Position numbers and translations under genes: made by a program. Positions 63,079-64,000 of a stretch of DNA of 64,000 bases are shown here, piece after piece (position 1 is the first letter of the stretch; each line of letters starts with the position of its first letter). The notes under the pieces were generated by a model. It was given only the letters and a program-made list of their open reading frames with translations. It had not been told where the DNA came from and did no database searches. The stretch comes from Candidula unifasciata (lineage: Eukaryota; Mollusca; Gastropoda; Stylommatophora; Geomitridae), in contig CAJHNH020008532.1 of the NCBI GenBank assembly GCA_905116865.2, positions 836,001 to 900,000 of the forward strand, read 5' to 3'.

Positions 63079-63609
63079 AATATTAGGAAGCTTGACAGTG
63101 GGCATTTCTTATCGAATGGTCACGTCAGTGGGCTACATCCTGGTATCAGTGAGACGACAAAAGATGAAGATGGAAGAAGACAGTCGTAGGTTATCAACTG
63201 TGGCAGAGTACAGGCATAGAACTGACCGTTGTCCTCATTTTAAATAGAGTATATCTCATAGAGTTGTAGAATTTTTTATTCAGAAACATAATGTTGTCGG
63301 CAATCCTGGGGGATTCAATTTAGAAACCTAACTAGTAAACTTTGGCAGAACGTATGTAAATAATCTGGACACAAACAACGCATTGCACAATTTATTATCG
63401 GCATATTTCACAGCATCTTGTTGTGTACATCACTACATAAACATATAATGACCACCCCCCCCCCCCCCCCCCAGATGAAGTCAGTGCAATTGAATATAGA
63501 AATCATTTTGACTTCTTAAGTCACACTGTACGTTTCGCCACTAGAATTTCCAGATTGCCTACTATGGAACTTTGACCTTTACCACATGTTCTATTTACTT
63601 ACACAAGGC

Positions 63610-63662
63610 GGGTATGTTGATGGTGTGTATGTGTGTGTGTGTGTATGTGTGTGTGTGTGTTG
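63610..63662. repeat. TG-rich tract
   Basis: GTGTGTATGTGTGTGTG run. Confidence 0.9.
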
Positions 63663-63784
63663 GAAGGAGGGGGGGATATTGAGTATACCTAAATAGTTCA
63701 GTGTATCACCATCTCTCTTATCTTTGTACGACCGGAAGTGTATTACCCAGGTTTTTTTACATCACATTTTGTATAGTTTTATTT

Positions 63785-64000
63785 CTCCGGACTTTGCACA
63801 ACATATAATGTATATAACACTATTACCACAGTCTTTGCACAACGAATAATGTGCATAACACTATTACCACAGTCTTTGCACAACAAATAATGTGCATAAC
63901 ACTATCACCACAGTTCTTGCACAACATATAATGTGTATAACACTATCACCACAGTCCTTGCACAACATATAATGTGTATAACACTATCACCACAGTCCTT
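63785..64000. repeat. 41-bp satellite running off the window
   Basis: At least 5 units with ACAGTCTTTGCACAACATAT and AATGTGTATAACACTATCAC. Confidence 0.93.

Overview
The window looks like a repeat-dominated eukaryotic genome, most likely a mollusc (gastropod-like). The reasons are spliced exons with long introns, AATAAA and TTAGGG motifs, a Penelope-like element, several decayed LINEs, tRNA-derived SINEs, and an extreme load of minisatellites and microsatellites. There are no operons, bacterial genes or CRISPR arrays. The mollusc assignment is an inference from the repeat types, not proven.

Only one host gene can be supported: part of a glutaminyl-peptide cyclotransferase (QPCT-like) gene on the + strand. 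It has three internal exons at 30822-30977, 44692-44860 and 49786-49898. Splice signals and reading phases are compatible across both introns (13.7 kb and 4.9 kb). The first exon(s), and the C-terminal exons with the DGEEAF-type motif and the last zinc ligand, were not found in the window.

Layout. 1-4.7 kb: 33-bp, 37-bp and 72-bp satellites. 4.75-6.17 kb: decayed Penelope-like element (-). 6.5-16.6 kb: microsatellites, short minisatellites and scattered LINE remnants. 16.5-18.5 kb: two copies of one RNase H-bearing LINE family ('LINE-A' here) in opposite orientation. 20.9-21.5 kb: a dispersed repeat ('R element'), ATT microsatellite and a SINE. 21.57-27.24 kb: a 29-bp satellite with a 2.0-kb segment duplicated in tandem. 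27.4-30.7 kb: two SINE-A copies in opposite orientation and ACT/CT microsatellites. 30.8-49.9 kb: the QPCT-like exons, whose introns hold a LINE-A copy blown up by a 43-bp satellite, CTT, GA/TA and poly-C tracts, a 52/55-bp and a 30-bp satellite, LINE tails and SINEs. 50-64 kb: TCTG and TTTC/TTCC microsatellites, a LINE endonuclease remnant, SINE-B, a 3.2-kb 35-bp satellite interrupted by an R element, and further minisatellites to the window end.

The most interesting signal is that at least two minisatellites (43-bp at 31.4-33.3 kb and 22-bp at 18.09-18.35 kb) lie inside copies of the same LINE family. Their monomers are segments of the LINE reading frame, so these satellites appear to have been born inside a retrotransposon gene. 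The long open frames in the window (up to about 660 codons) are satellites that happen to lack stops, not genes. LINE-A, SINE-A/B/C and R element are local labels, not database names.
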